Assembly: GCF_030272615.1 (NCBI RefSeq)
Contig: NC_081409.1
Span: forward strand, 21,640,260 to 21,704,259
DNA length: 64,000 nucleotides
DNA from: Cryptomeria japonica
Lineage: Eukaryota > Streptophyta > Pinopsida > Cupressales > Cupressaceae
Reading direction: 5' to 3'
The translations under genes and the position numbers were made by a program. Under the pieces are notes generated by a model, which worked only from the letters and a program-made list of their open reading frames with translations, had not been told where the DNA came from and ran no database searches. This document shows positions 48,420 to 60,405 of this stretch, piece after piece (position 1 is the stretch's first letter; every line of letters begins with the position of its first letter).

Positions 48420-48690
48420 GGCATGAGGGGTAGAATAATAGCATCTCAGACTGCTACTTTGTCAGTGCATTAAATAATTGGATTATGATGCTCATCTGTT
48501 GGATAGAATAGCATTATGAATTGAACTTGTCATGTCAGTGAGAGGGACTTACGATGCATGTTTCTTCCTAATGGTCTTTCATCCTTGGCTGGTTGTTGGC
48601 TTCAACTCATCCATAGCTAGATCAATCTTCTCAGATACCAAGTTCTTCAGTCACAGTTGAAGCTGCTTCTGAAGCCCAGTTCTGATAAAC
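48420..48690 (+). promoter_or_regulatory. 5' flank and leader of the UGT gene
   Basis: Sequence directly before the UGT start codon. It recurs at 50,215-50,479 inside the intron, so it was part of a duplicated unit. No convincing TATA box is seen at the usual distance; the transcription start is not known. Confidence 0.45.
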
Positions 48691-49183
48691 ATGGCCATAA
48701 CGAAGAGACCTCATGCTCTAATGTTGGCCTTTCCTACTCAAGGCCATATTAAGCCCATGATACAGTTTGCCAAAATTTTGTGTGCCCGAGGATTCCACAT
48801 CACTTTTGTTAATACTGAAAACATGCATGACAAAATGTTGAAGTCTGGATCGATTCAGTCCATGGGTGGGATTAGTTTCGAAAGTATTCCAGATGGCCTT
48901 CCTCCGCAGCACGGTCGAACCAGCCACCAGATTGACGAGCTCTGTAAATCCCTCACAAATAGTTGCTCCCCACATTTCGAAAAGGTGATAGATAAGTTGA
49001 ATAACTCAGCAGATGTCCCTCCCTTGAGCTGCATTGTCTACAATGGAGTTATGAGTTGGGCTCAAAAATCGGCCAAGAGATTGGGAATTCCTGGAGTATC
49101 ATTCTGGACAGCCAGTACTTGCGGCTTCAATATTTACTTCTCAATACCTCTTCTTGTGGAGAAGGGATATATTCCTCTCAAAG
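48691..49183 (+). CDS. Family-1 UDP-glycosyltransferase, exon 1 (UGT85-like)
   Basis: First 164 codons plus one base of a UGT that joins exon 2 at 57,061 for a 468-residue protein, a normal length for the family. Such enzymes move a sugar from a UDP-sugar to small plant metabolites in the cytosol. This exon is the acceptor-binding half: HALMLAFPTQGHIKPMIQFA holds the catalytic His (H19), then FVNTENMHDKML and ESIPDGLPP. The exon ends CTCAAAG with donor GTATGT, phase 1. In the position of the usual catalytic Asp (CIVSDG) it reads CIVYNG (N118). The start is the first ATG and fits the family N terminus. There is no signal peptide. Best match by memory of motifs is UGT85; the acceptor cannot be told. 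Confidence 0.9.
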
Positions 49184-50214
49184 GTATGTCTCTTCCAATC
49201 CATTTACAAAGGCCTTTGTTTGGAATCTAATAGGAATTCTTTTCTCCCCACTGTATGATATTCTTCTGAAATCCTAGAAAGTAAAGAAAGAATACACTTT
49301 ATAGTGGACTCATCAAATAATATAAAAGCTATTGTTTACAGTTTATATTGTTAAGGCTAGACAAACTTCACAACAGACCGCCATAGTTCAATGCTTTGTT
49401 GGGATTTTGAGATGAATTTACTTTCTATCTATATTATGGATATCCTTATTTATAACTAATCAAAAGAGTCCAATCAAAATCTTTTTTCGTTATTTTATGA
49501 CGACCATCATTCTGATCTGCAATATTTAGTTATTTTGGATTGGTGGGAGGAGGTATGTGGGATAATCGATCTGTAGAAGCGGCCCTGCTCCACAAACCCC
49601 GTGGATAAAAAGCAGTTGATTAAGTGGGAGCAGTTATTGAGAAAGTGGCTATCCAATTCTGATGATGTATTAATCTATAAGTTACTCATACACTATAATT
49701 TATATATTGGTGTGTTCCAAAGACTAGATAGCCATTTCCGAAGGCTGCATCCATTGTAGCGTAGAGCCTTCTGAGTTTGTTTTGGAAGGATTTTTTTTAA
49801 ACTACTTTTCTGGTTTGTTTTGGAATGATTCTCTTTGGAGCAGTATAATTGTTGAATCTATTTTGCAAGAATTTTCTATTGGGTAAGTCCCTCGATTCAA
49901 ATTTTTTTGAGCTTGATTGCTTGATTGTTGTAAAGATAAGGAGGTTTGGAGCTTGCGAACAGAGAATTTCAACTGGAATAATTAAATGTATAGTAATGTT
50001 ACATAGGACATGAAATTGAATTGTGTGATTTTCTGTTAAAATTTGTAAAGCTGAAGCGTTTCCACTTTAAATTTTAGGTAAAAAGAAAAAGATAATTTGG
50101 AATTTTCTCATATAGGTTGTGAATAATTATTATGTCAATACTTTAAAGCATAGTTAATTTTATTTTATTACTCTCCCAGAAAGGGCAGAGTTAGTTTTGT
50201 TTTGTAATATCGCA

Positions 50215-50870
50215 TGTGGGTACAATAATAGTATCTGAGACTGCTACTTTATCACAACACTAAATATTTGGATTATGCTGCTCATATGTTGGGTACAATA
50301 GCATAAGAATTGAACTTGTCATATCAGTGAGAGGGACTGACGATGCATCTTTCTTCCTAATGGTCTTCATCCTTGGCTTGTTGTTGACTTTGATTCATCC
50401 ATAATTAGATCAATCTTCTCAGACACAAAGTTCTTCTGTCACAATTTAGGCCTTTTTCTGATGTTGAGTTCTGATAAATATGGCCATAATGAAGAGACCT
50501 CATGCTCTAATGTTGGCCTTTCCTACTCAGGGCCATATTTCCTATTCCTTTCATTTAACACCATACACAATCCTCGTTCACTATAATTATTCAGATCTAA
50601 ATCCTGAATTTGTTCAGACACAGACTCCTCGTTTTTAGAGGCAAAGCTGTCTAAAAGTAGAGAGAAGCCCACGAGAGTTGTAGGAACTTTGGGTGCTTAC
50701 TTTTTAAGGTTTGCCAGTAAATAGTCGTTATCATTGTAAGGATATCTTCTTGAACATCTTTTGCAGTTTCTTTTGGAATGATTTTTCGTTTGGACGAGTA
50801 TAATTTTTGAATCTGTTTTGCAAGTCCCTCGATTCAACTTTTTTATGAGCTTGATTGTTAAATTGTGGCT
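50215..50870 (+). pseudogene. Broken duplicate of the UGT 5' end inside the intron
   Basis: Positions 50,215-50,540 repeat the UGT 5' flank and first codons (48,420-48,750) with many small changes. An ATG at 50,480 gives MAIMKRPHALMLAFPTQGHI, then the match to exon 1 stops and the frame runs on to a TAG at 50,636-50,638 (52 codons). Further on, 50,750-50,870 resembles intron sequence at about 49,790-49,930. This is what remains of a tandem copy of promoter, exon 1 and early intron after deletion of most of exon 1. It could act as an alternative start or a decoy, but no product with a UGT fold is possible. Confidence 0.8.
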
Positions 50871-51314
50871 TGGTTTTGGGTTGAAATTTGAATTTTAAAA
50901 TTACGGGTCAAAAGTATGTAATGGAATTAAATGCACTAAAACTTCACACACAAAGACACACCTAGCTCATGTGGAGTGGATGAGATGGCAGCTCATTGTT
51001 GTGGATGTGGAAGGATATGGTTGAGTAGGGGTGCATTCTTAGAATTTTTCTTTGGTTGGAAGTAATAAGCATTCTGGAAGTAATAAGCATTAATGAGAGA
51101 AGTTCTAACAGTGTATTTCAGCATCTGCAATGTTTTTTTAAGGGAAGGTACTGGAAATAAGTCACATTCAAATTGATGATGGGCTAGTCAAATAAGGGTC
51201 AATAGTTAAGGTCTTAGATTCAAGTTCAGGTTGATCATTATCACAAGAAACATTGATCAATGCAACAAATAAAATAGTAATAATTCTATCGTCCAGACAA
51301 TCACCTTTTAATAG

Positions 51315-51546
51315 TAGATCAATTAAATATTTAATATCAATTAACATTTATCTATAGTCTTAAATACTCTATCATCAAGAAAGTAAGGAAAATACAGTAT
51401 TTAGTTATCTTAAGATGTATAATTTATACTAGATCAATTAAATATTTAATATCAATTAACATTCATCTATAATCTTAAATACTCTATCATCAAGAAAGTA
51501 AGGAAAATATACAGTATTTAGTTATCTTAAGAAGTATAATTTATAC
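51315..51546. repeat. Tandem duplication, two units of about 116 bp
   Basis: Units 51,315-51,429 and 51,430-51,546 start tagatcaattaaatattt and end aatttatac, differing at only a few positions and a 2-bp indel. Being so alike in decayed surroundings, the duplication looks recent. Confidence 0.9.
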
Positions 51547-52519
51547 GTTTTCACAGATAGGTAATTCCTTTCACGTCTAGGAATTCTTTCGGTGTTTTTA
51601 TTTTTATTTTTTTCTGTGGTTGAGTTGTTGGTTGTTTAACTATTTGTAGCTCTTTATACTTAGGGTTTTGAGGTACCTTCAAAACCCATTTTTTCCTTAA
51701 TAAGAAATAAAAGAAAAAATTACAACTTGTTTTTCTAATGTAGATATCTAACAATTATTCAAATCTAAGATCAAGGTTATGCATTTACCTTCAAAAATTA
51801 AATTCATAATCAAATGATATTGAAGCCAATTATGGTATATTAATTAAAAGATAGTCCTTTATCTTTTATTTTGAGTTTGATAGTCATTTACATGTCAAAA
51901 TATTAATATTTAATAAAAAGATATCTATACTAGTTTTATTTTATTTTATTTGGCTATTGAACTCAAAAACCAATTGTGAAGGCTCGTTACCAACAACTCT
52001 GCTCCTCAATATTTAACAAATATTTATTTTAATGAACAAACTCAACTACAACTATGCTAGTCATAATTGTGCCTCTAGTATTAATAAAACTTGGGGTCAA
52101 GGGCAATCCCAACAAACATTATTTAGCCCATCTTTAAATTGTTTCCATAATTAATCTATCAACTAGACAACAAATAATCTTATTACAATACTAAAAAGGC
52201 AGGTAATCAATACTTCACTACACTACAAGATGCTTGTTAAACTAATATAGATATCTAAAATACATTTATCTAGAACATGATTATGTATATTAATTTTTAA
52301 TTATTTTATTTAATTAAGAGTTTTTTACTTTAAAATTATTTAAATTTTATTTTAAAATTAATTTAATTTAATTTAATTAAATTAAGAGTTGTTAATTTTT
52401 TTTAGAATCATCAAAGTCTTATGCAATATGTTTGGAAAAATATTTTGGATTCCTTAAAATAAACCTTGTTGTCTAGGTATTCTTTGGATGGTGACTATAG
52501 TCTATGTTGTTTTTAAAAC

Positions 52520-53050
52520 CAGAAACAACTCGATATAGAACATTTGATTGGATCTAGGCATAAATCATCCAATAAGGTTAGTAGAGTTGGTAAATGGTGT
52601 CTCACTCTTTTGAGTTTATTCAAATTTAGTATTGATAATTCTTCTCATTGTAACCTAGGGGTTACATGGATAGGTGGAGTTGAAGGAGACACTATTAGCT
52701 CACTTATTTTTTCTATTGCTATAATGATGGTGTTAACAATCAAATGGATGCTTGACATCTCCTTGTAGAACTTGAGAAAGCTTGTTAACTAGGTTTGAAT
52801 ACAATTATTTATTAGATTTATTCTATTATATTGGCTGCCTTTCTAAATAATGATATATTTTAACATTCTTCTTGGAAGTTGGCTTCTTATGTTGATTAAA
52901 TTCTATGTCTTTCATGGAACTTTAAATTTGTCTCCTTTGTTCATTTTCCTTGTGAATGGTATGTTGTTGCAGATGGCTCTACTAAATGAGCCTTTGATCT
53001 TAATTGTACATGGAAGGTCTTAGATTGGGCATCCTTTTGTTGTATTCAAT
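52520..53050 (+). pseudogene. LINE-type RNase H remnant
   Basis: Across several frames one can read a degenerate RNase H of the RVT_3 kind found at the end of plant LINE ORF2: KWCLTLLSLFKFSIDNSSHCNLGV, WIGGVEGDTISSLIFSIAI, then HSSWKLASYVD and SFVHFPCEWYVVADGSTK before a stop. The order (FDGSSxGNPG, middle helix, HxPREWNxxAD) fits, but the residues are much changed. No RT or endonuclease part and no tail were found. Confidence 0.5.
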
Positions 53051-54419
53051 CTTCATAATTTCTTCAATTTTTCATAACAATGTGGTTTAATATAATTGAT
53101 ATGTGTTATATTAGATTTAAAATTGATAATGATTTTTAACATTAGATAATTTATGGTAAACCTCATTGCATCTTGACTCTTTAAACTTGTCGGTAAATAG
53201 GTTTGTCACTGCGACTGTTTATCTGAAACTGACCCTCTTTGCCCAAAGAGTAGTGACAAACGTTCCAACAGTTGAAGAGATTGTAGTAAAACCACAATCT
53301 TCCTCTGTGCTTGAGAGGGGCAACTACCTCGTATGATGGGGGTATTTGAGATTTTTGTGTACTTTTAACCTGAAAGTACAAAAAGGAGAAAACATAAAAT
53401 TAAGGAAAGATGACTCACAGAACCCCAACAGTAGACATACAAAAACCAATTGAGATTCCACAACTAATAATGATTACAAAAGGGGTTTATTACCAAATAG
53501 GTTGAAACATGCAATGATGATGAAAGAAGTATAACAAACCTCAACATATGAAGAGATGAGTTGTACTGTCACATGCAAGTCAAGATACCAAGAAATGATG
53601 TGATTCATCAATTACATAAGTTTTGGAATGGAGAATAAATAGATTCCACTAATACACAAAAAAATTATCAATTAAACATACAAGAAAGAGATAAACATAA
53701 CACATAAAAACATCCGATACATATGAAACAAATGCATTCTTTGTTATTCTTTTGAAAATATACAAGTCCAAAAGCTTTGAGTACCAAATGTGAAAACCAA
53801 AAAGTTCTTTAAAGTTTCTCTACAAAATTTTGCAGAGTTTCCCCTCTGTAAAAGTTCCCCCTACAAATGAAAAAGCCTCATATTTATAGGCTTACATTGA
53901 TAACCAACCCATAACCACTTCGTATAACTACCTGGGATAACCACCCAAGTCAACACTTAGAATAGCTACCTTTTAGAAATGAGTTAGAAACAAGTGAGGA
54001 TGACTAACTTTACAAGAACTATGTTCAAATTCTAACTTTAATTACATGAGTGACACAAGTCACTTTTACAAAAAGGTAATTTTAAACTCGCGTCTTTGGA
54101 AAAAGACCAAGTTGTTAATCTTGTTGAGGTAGTTCCTAATCTTCACTTGCTTCATCTCTAATACCTTTGAAAATCCTTTTGACATTAAAAATTGTTTGTC
54201 TTTGTTTGCTTAATCTGCACTTGTAACTATACCACCACCTTGATCATTGATATAGAGTGATCATTCACTAATAACATTTCTTCAAATATGCACATTTCAA
54301 TTACAAGATGATTGATCACCTTTACATGTATTTCTATCACTTCCATTCTCAAGGACATTTGTACGCCCATCAAACCAATACACCTTTTGACATGCATTCT
54401 CTAATATTTAGAGAATGAA

Positions 54420-55730
54420 ATGTTAGCAACCCAAGAGAGTGCAAGAAATGAGCATAATGACACTAAATTCCAAGCAAAGACTAGTCTGGTAGTGCTCTTC
54501 TATAATCACCATTATATGAGATGACACACATCGAGGCATGTTATCTAATGGTTCATGTGTTATATCTATACTTCCACAATTTGCATGCAAGTACATGATT
54601 TCCATAGTTTGAATTTGCAATTATCCATTATCATTTGATGAATGTCTATACCCTATTTGCAAAACATCTATTTTGGCACAGTGGGGAATTAGCTCTGCAT
54701 TTGCCAATTGAATTTACTTGAAAGTATTTTTTTTTAATTCTCCTCAAAAGTCGAGCATGTGCATTTCCTGCAATCTTTGTGTCATGTGTCATGAGATGGC
54801 GCCACCTTTGAGCACTCTGTCAAACAATTTGTTTGCATTGTCAAAGCTTCCACAATTTGCATTTCATGTGGCATTTTGTCAAACAATTCATGTGCATTGT
54901 CTATGTTTACATATCTACATTTCTTCGAACACTTCACGTGTATTGTCTATGCTTCCACGACCTGCATTTCTTCAATCATGGCATTTCGTGAGATGACATC
55001 AATTTGAGGCATTTATCAACCAATTTACTTGCCTGTCAAAGCTTCCACCTTTCTCATGTATGTCTACAAGAGTGTTTGCAACTACACCATCAGATAAAAA
55101 CCCATTTTTTATCAATATTTTGATGGATGCCAATACTCTGCTATAAAGCTTCTATTTTATCGGGTATGGGAGATCGATGATGAAGGTTGTGCAATTTTGA
55201 ATTGAAACCAATCAATCGTATTTGCATTTTCTTGAAAGTTCCTAAAGTCCTTTCAAAATCTCTATTTTGAGCATCTCTTGCAAACATATCAGGCCACAAG
55301 ACTATATTCCTTTTGAGGTAAGCACTTTCATATTGGTATGGGCGAGAGAGGCAATGTTTGTACAACTCAGCTTGATGCCTGCTAATTGCATTTGGTAAAA
55401 CAATTCAAATGCCTTATCAGTGGTTCCACATTAACATGTATGTCACCTGAACACTTTCAATTATATTTTCAAACCAAAATTCTCCCACAAGGACAAGGAG
55501 GATGGATGCAAAGGTTATTGGAATTCATTTCAATGCGTACCGGTTGCATATATTTGAAAGTATTTGAAGCCCTTTCAACATGTCCATTTAATGCATGTCC
55601 ATTTAATGCATATCAGTTACGCATCCCGTGAGATGAAATCTCTTGAGACGTTTTGACAATCAGGTCTTCAGCCGTTTACACTAGATTGCATCTCTTTTGA
55701 AAACCCTGTCAAACAACTCATGAGCCTTTG
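54420..55730 (-). pseudogene. PPR (pentatricopeptide repeat) pseudogene, antisense to the UGT
   Basis: The minus strand repeatedly shows plant PPR signatures in shifting frames: KAHELFDRVFKRDAI near 55,700, IVLWPDMFARDAQNRDFERT and LGTFKKMQ (55,330-55,200), VVANTLVDIHEKGGSFDR near 55,060, ANKLFDRV-like pieces near 54,830, and MYLHANCGSIDITHEPLDNM (near 54,600). Intact relatives bind organelle RNA in 35-residue units. Here stops and shifts occur in every unit and no start or end domain is seen. Functional parent gene elsewhere is likely; no intron evidence. Confidence 0.7.
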
Positions 55731-55809
55731 CTATCACCACTTCCCTTCATTTACCACTCTTTGTATAGGCTTAGATCCCTTGAGCATCTTTTATTCATCT
55801 TGTGAAAAA

Positions 55810-55975
55810 GGTTAGAGATGCTCCAAAATGGAGCATTGTAACTCATAAAGCAGACCCACACAAGGTTAGAAAATAAGGTTCAAGACGCTCCATTTTGGAG
55901 CAATCCCAACCTTTTCTTTTTGAGGTTATAAATTTGGGTTAGGAATGCTCGAAAATAGAGCATTCTAACCTTAAT
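55810..55975. repeat. Three spaced quasi-palindromes with GCTC...GAGC arms
   Basis: 15-bp units at 55,820-55,834, 55,887-55,901 and 55,947-55,961 (GCTCCAAAATGGAGC, GCTCCATTTTGGAGC, GCTCGAAAATAGAGC) lie 60-67 bp apart, each within a 'ggttag.aatGCTC...GAGCattctaacc'-type context, so the whole unit is also partly inverted-repeat. Origin unknown. Confidence 0.6.
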
Positions 55976-57060
55976 CTCTCAAAGGTTATGATTTTGACTT
56001 TTAGGAGCCGTTGACCACGAAGTGGGAGAAAGGGGAAATGGAAATAATGGTATTTTAAAATAAATTTTCCCCTGAAATGATCACAATATTGAAACCAATT
56101 TAAAATATTAAACTATTTTTAAAAAATAATTTAAATATTTCCCATTAAAATTTAATACCCAAATTTAGGAAAAACGACCATAACTTTTAAATGGTAAGGA
56201 GTTAGGCTCTGAAATTTGAAACACATGTTGATAGTAGGGAAATGAGAAAATACAATCATTTATTCCTCATTAAAATACCTAGGATGAGGGATTTTAATTA
56301 TTTTTGAGCAAGAAACATCAAAATTTGAAAGTTTAAAATATGGCAAACAGTGAGTTGGGTTCAGGCAAAAATTAGTCATATGACACAAAATGATGCTTAG
56401 GACGTGTTCATAAAGTGATTTTCCTCAATTCTTTATAATTTTCAAAATTTATCCATTTTCCACATTTTGATGACAACAACATTAGATCACATGCTCACTC
56501 ATTACGCATAGACACATTTGGGCCTTCATTCAACATTGGGACCAATTAGAAATTAAAATTTTGGGTATGTCAAATATGATGCAACAAAACTTTAATGACA
56601 ACTATGATTGCTTAAAAATCTCTTTGATTAATATAGAACTAACATGACACATAAAATTACAACTATTAATCTTATTTTTCTTTCCTACTACATTCTTTAA
56701 TAGATTGGAACTGTTAATCTTATTTATTTTAAGAGATTGTAACTCTTAAGTTTATTTTCTTTCACTCAAAATCTTTCCCTCTATTTGAAAACTATTGAAA
56801 ACGATTATTACTAATTGACTCAAATAGGTTTTGAGGTGCGTCTCTTTTACTGAATCTTATTTATAAGAAAACGGATTAAAAAAACAGTCATGTCTATTAT
56901 AATCTTTTGCAAATAAAACAAAAGAGATAAAAAAAAATACTAATACCTAATAAAACTATGCAACTGTTACATTTGTAACGTAATAAAACTATGCAATTCT
57001 ACATTTGATTTGTTTCAATCCATGTAACTAACAAAAGCAAAACTGCCGTTTGTGGGGCAG

Positions 57061-57974
57061 ATAAAAGCTACCTCACGAATGGATATCTGGAAGAAGAGAT
57101 CAGTTGCATTCCTGGGATGCCCACATTGCGTATGAAAGATGTGCCAAGCTTCCTCTATGACGCTACTAATTACATGCTTGAGTTTCTAGAAACCCAATGC
57201 CAGTTAGCTCTTTCAGCAGATTTCATGGTGTTTAATACATTTGATGAGCTAGAGGGCCCAATAATAGAAACACTTCGGCCAAGGATTCCTGCGTACAGCA
57301 TAGGTCCTCTTTTACTTTCTGCAGCAGAAGAAACAGATGGATTATCTGCAAGTATATTGACTGAAGAAACAAGCTGTGTCAAATGGCTCGATAGTCAAGA
57401 CCCTCATTCGGTTATTTATGTGTGCTTTGGAACCATGGCAGTTATCTCTGAAAGGGAGCTTGTAGAGTTTGCATGGGGTCTAGAGGCCAGCATGCAACCA
57501 TTTCTTTGGGCCATTCGTGCAGATCTTGTTAGTGGAACATCTGCAGTGTTGCCTGTTGAGTTAATGGAGAAAGTGAAGGGAAGAGGGTTTTTTGTAAGCT
57601 GGGCACCTCAGATAGAAGTGCTCTCACATCCTTCTGTGGGAGGTTTCTTAACTCACAATGGATGGAACTCCACATTAGAAAGCATTTGTGCAGGTGTACC
57701 CATGATTTGTTGGCCATTCTATGCAGAACAACAACTCAATAGGACTTATGTTAGCCAGATTTGGAAAATTGGGATTTCAATGAATGATTATGTGACAAGA
57801 GGAGAGGTGGAAGAAATGGTGAGGAAACTGATGAAAGGGAAGGAAGGGGAAGAAATGAGGAGGAGGAGTGCTGAGTTGAGAGATTCTTCCATTAAAGCTG
57901 TCAAGAAAGGAGGATCTTCTTACAATAATTTGGAGAAGATTTTAGAGGTGATGGAGGGAAGAAACGAGTTATGA
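57061..57974 (+). CDS. Family-1 UDP-glycosyltransferase, exon 2 (UGT85-like)
   Basis: Exon 2 begins after the acceptor 'gtggggcag' and restores the frame (G|AT, Asp165), giving KDKSYLTNGYLEEEISCIPG, a UGT85-type join. It carries FMVFNTFDELEGPIIETLRP, SVIYVCFGTMAV and the PSPG donor-sugar box from W345 (WAPQIEVLSHPSVGGFLTHN) to Q388 (PFYAEQ). The box normally has HCGWNS; here it is HNGWNS (N364). The C-terminal part is charged and ends MEGRNEL before TGA. The two-exon structure with one phase-1 intron fits many UGT85-like genes. The frame is fully open, so I take it as a gene and not a pseudogene, though both unusual residues leave activity in doubt. Confidence 0.9.
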
Positions 57975-59602
57975 TTGATGTAATTTATCCTAGTTTGGTT
58001 GGACATTCTAGTGATTTCCATTTTTATGGGAAATCAGGAAACTGTAACCAGTGAATAATTTGATTGGACATTCTTGTGATTTCCATTTTTATGGCCAGTG
58101 AATAATTCTCTTTTTTCATTTCGATTTGTGGCATTAGATAGAATATGGATTAGCAGTTGTGTAGACAAACATTGCATATATTTAGATTTAATTTTTATAA
58201 CGTTCCATGTTAAAAATATTATTGTTATAATTAGTTTGTGGTTACGTATTATTATTATTATTTTATTAATTTAATAGTTTGTGATTTACAATTTACAATT
58301 TAGATAGTTTTTAATTATTAATAAATCTATGTACTCATTTGTGTCACTTGTAGATGTAATTTTTATTATTTTACATAGATGTAGTTCTAGATAATAGAAT
58401 GATTTCAAAATAGGTATTTTTAAAATAAAAGACATAAGTATGTTTATAATACATAAATTTTATATGTTCAATAGTTTGTATATGATAATTCACTACGTCC
58501 ATTTTTATGGAGTTTTTGGGTAGCATTATCTACTATCGGTTATGCTTATGTAATGCCATATGCTTTTGTACCTTGTGTGTGTGATATGGTCTTGTACTAG
58601 ATATATTTATGATATTCATGATATTTTTTATTGTTACTTTCATATGCATATACATATACTTATGTACACATATACATGCACATGCACATGCACATCCATA
58701 GACTTGATATGTGTAGTGCTTTCACCATTTTTGCTTTCATTTAAATGTTATGTTAGTTGGGTTAATATTCTGAATTGCAAGTAGATAAATAATTAAATCT
58801 CATTTAATTATGTATTGTTATTGCAAATAGATAAATTATTAAATCTTATTCAATTATGTTTTGATCATATTTTATGATGATATAATAATTGAATGTTTTT
58901 ATTAAAATATGGATTATAGTTGTTTTTAAATTGATTAATTTTTCTATGATTGAGCTATTTCTATGTATTGGATAGATGCACATAATGTTTGACTTAGATT
59001 ATATAGGCATAAGTAAAATACTCAAGGTTGTTAATTGCAGATAGTTGATGAGAGCAAATTATGCTCCATTTTATTCCATATTTTAGCCCTTACGTATGCC
59101 TTCGTATTCATTTCCATATTACATTTGTATTCCATTTTCCCCTTATATGTTGCATATGATTTAATATATATAAGTAATATTTAATCTAGTTATTAGATAA
59201 AATATGTGAAAAAATAGATGTGATTGCATCAGGAACTTGTTTGTATTAATTTTTGACCAGCTATTTATTTATGATGTCAAACTCCAAGGTGGCATTGGTT
59301 ACTTACTGACTGTACACCAAGTTTGAGACAACATAAGAACCCGTGAATAGAGACTGCTAGCTACTATCTATTTCTATTTGTTGTTATAACAATAGTTTGT
59401 GACTAGTGACTAAGGCTCCACATGTATCCAAAAATAGTTGATGAATTTATCTATGATGTTGGTAGCTATATATTTGTCATAGAACTTAGTCACCTTAGCA
59501 CTTCTGTTAGATCTAATGGGAGATGTATTTGTTATTGGGAGAAAACTGAAACCTATTATTTCCTATTCTTTAACTACTATTGTAACATATATGTTATTGT
59601 GA
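57975..59602. other. UGT 3' flank and AT-rich spacer
   Basis: No gene recognised. A 31-bp segment is duplicated close to the UGT stop (57,999-58,029 and 58,064-58,094), each copy followed by ccagtgaataatt, probably within the 3' untranslated region; AATAAT-like words may serve polyadenylation. A short cacatg/catata simple repeat lies at about 58,645-58,695. Confidence 0.5.
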
Positions 59603-60391
59603 TGTAGGAGCATCCCCGGTTGATAGCAATCTTGCATCAACCAAAAACATTTTCTTTATGTCAAATGCAGTTTCAACATTTCTTTATGTGTGTCCTGGTT
59701 TTGGCTCACTGGATCCTGTGGAGTTGGATTATACTTGAAGACTTGATCATATTTCTTATTTTCAGACCGTATTGCATTTGGATAATTTTTCGACAAGTTA
59801 TCGCTATCGATTTCCTTGACAGTTTCCTATTACCGGTTGAAAGTTTCTTGTTACTGGTTGCCTAGACCTATTTTGGTGATCTACCAAAACCCCTTCCGAA
59901 GCTTGTGGAGTCTTGGGTGTTGATTCCAATGGTCCTTGGTGCGTGGTCAACCTTTTCCTGTGATCTACACTTCATTCTTTGGATTTTCTAGAGGAATCTT
60001 TTGGTGGAGACCGACCTTGTTGGTTTTACACATTAGGTCTTGTTCTTCAGGTTTTGATCCCTTTTTTGGCTGACTTGATCCTTTGGATCATATATATAAT
60101 TGTAATTGAGCTTTAAAATGTAACCAATGGAACAATCAAGTAGCTAGACTGAGCATAGAAGATAGATCTTAAGATTCAAGGTCCCAGTTGTGACCCATTC
60201 TGTACTTTGAGCATGTTCTAGCAAACCTGTGTGCTGGTTTGCTGTAACCCAGTTGTTGCTGGTTGGTTGTAATCAATTTTTATGTTATAAAACAATTTGT
60301 TTTGCATTGCCTCCATCATATCTTTGTGTTACTCTTGCTAACCGAGTTTGATTGATCTCTTTGAGGTCCCTCCTCACCCGTGACTGCTTCA
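59603..60391 (+). repeat. 5' LTR of the chromovirus-like element
   Basis: The end is placed at ...TGCTTCA just before the primer site; the start TGTAGGAGCATCCCC is my best choice, since no partner LTR is available to check it. A TATA-like tatatataat lies at 60,091-60,100. Confidence 0.6.
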
Positions 60392-60393
60392 AG

Positions 60394-60405
60394 TGGTATC
60401 AGAGC
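60394..60405 (+). other. Primer-binding site of the chromovirus-like element
   Basis: TGGTATCAGAGC, the initiator tRNA-Met site, two bases after the LTR end. Confidence 0.85.

Larger units (their letters stand above)
49184..57060 (+). other. UGT intron (7,877 bp), filled with repeats and gene fragments
   Basis: Starts GTATGT and ends GGGGCAG, phase 1. Besides the items listed separately it is AT-rich sequence without recognised genes (49,184-50,214; 50,870-51,314; 51,547-52,519; 53,051-54,419; 55,976-57,060). UGT introns are usually short in flowering plants, so this length fits a large, repeat-rich genome. Confidence 0.8.

Noticed and set aside
58645-58700. Alternating cacatg/catata tract as a regulatory site
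   Set aside because: A simple microsatellite is enough to explain it.
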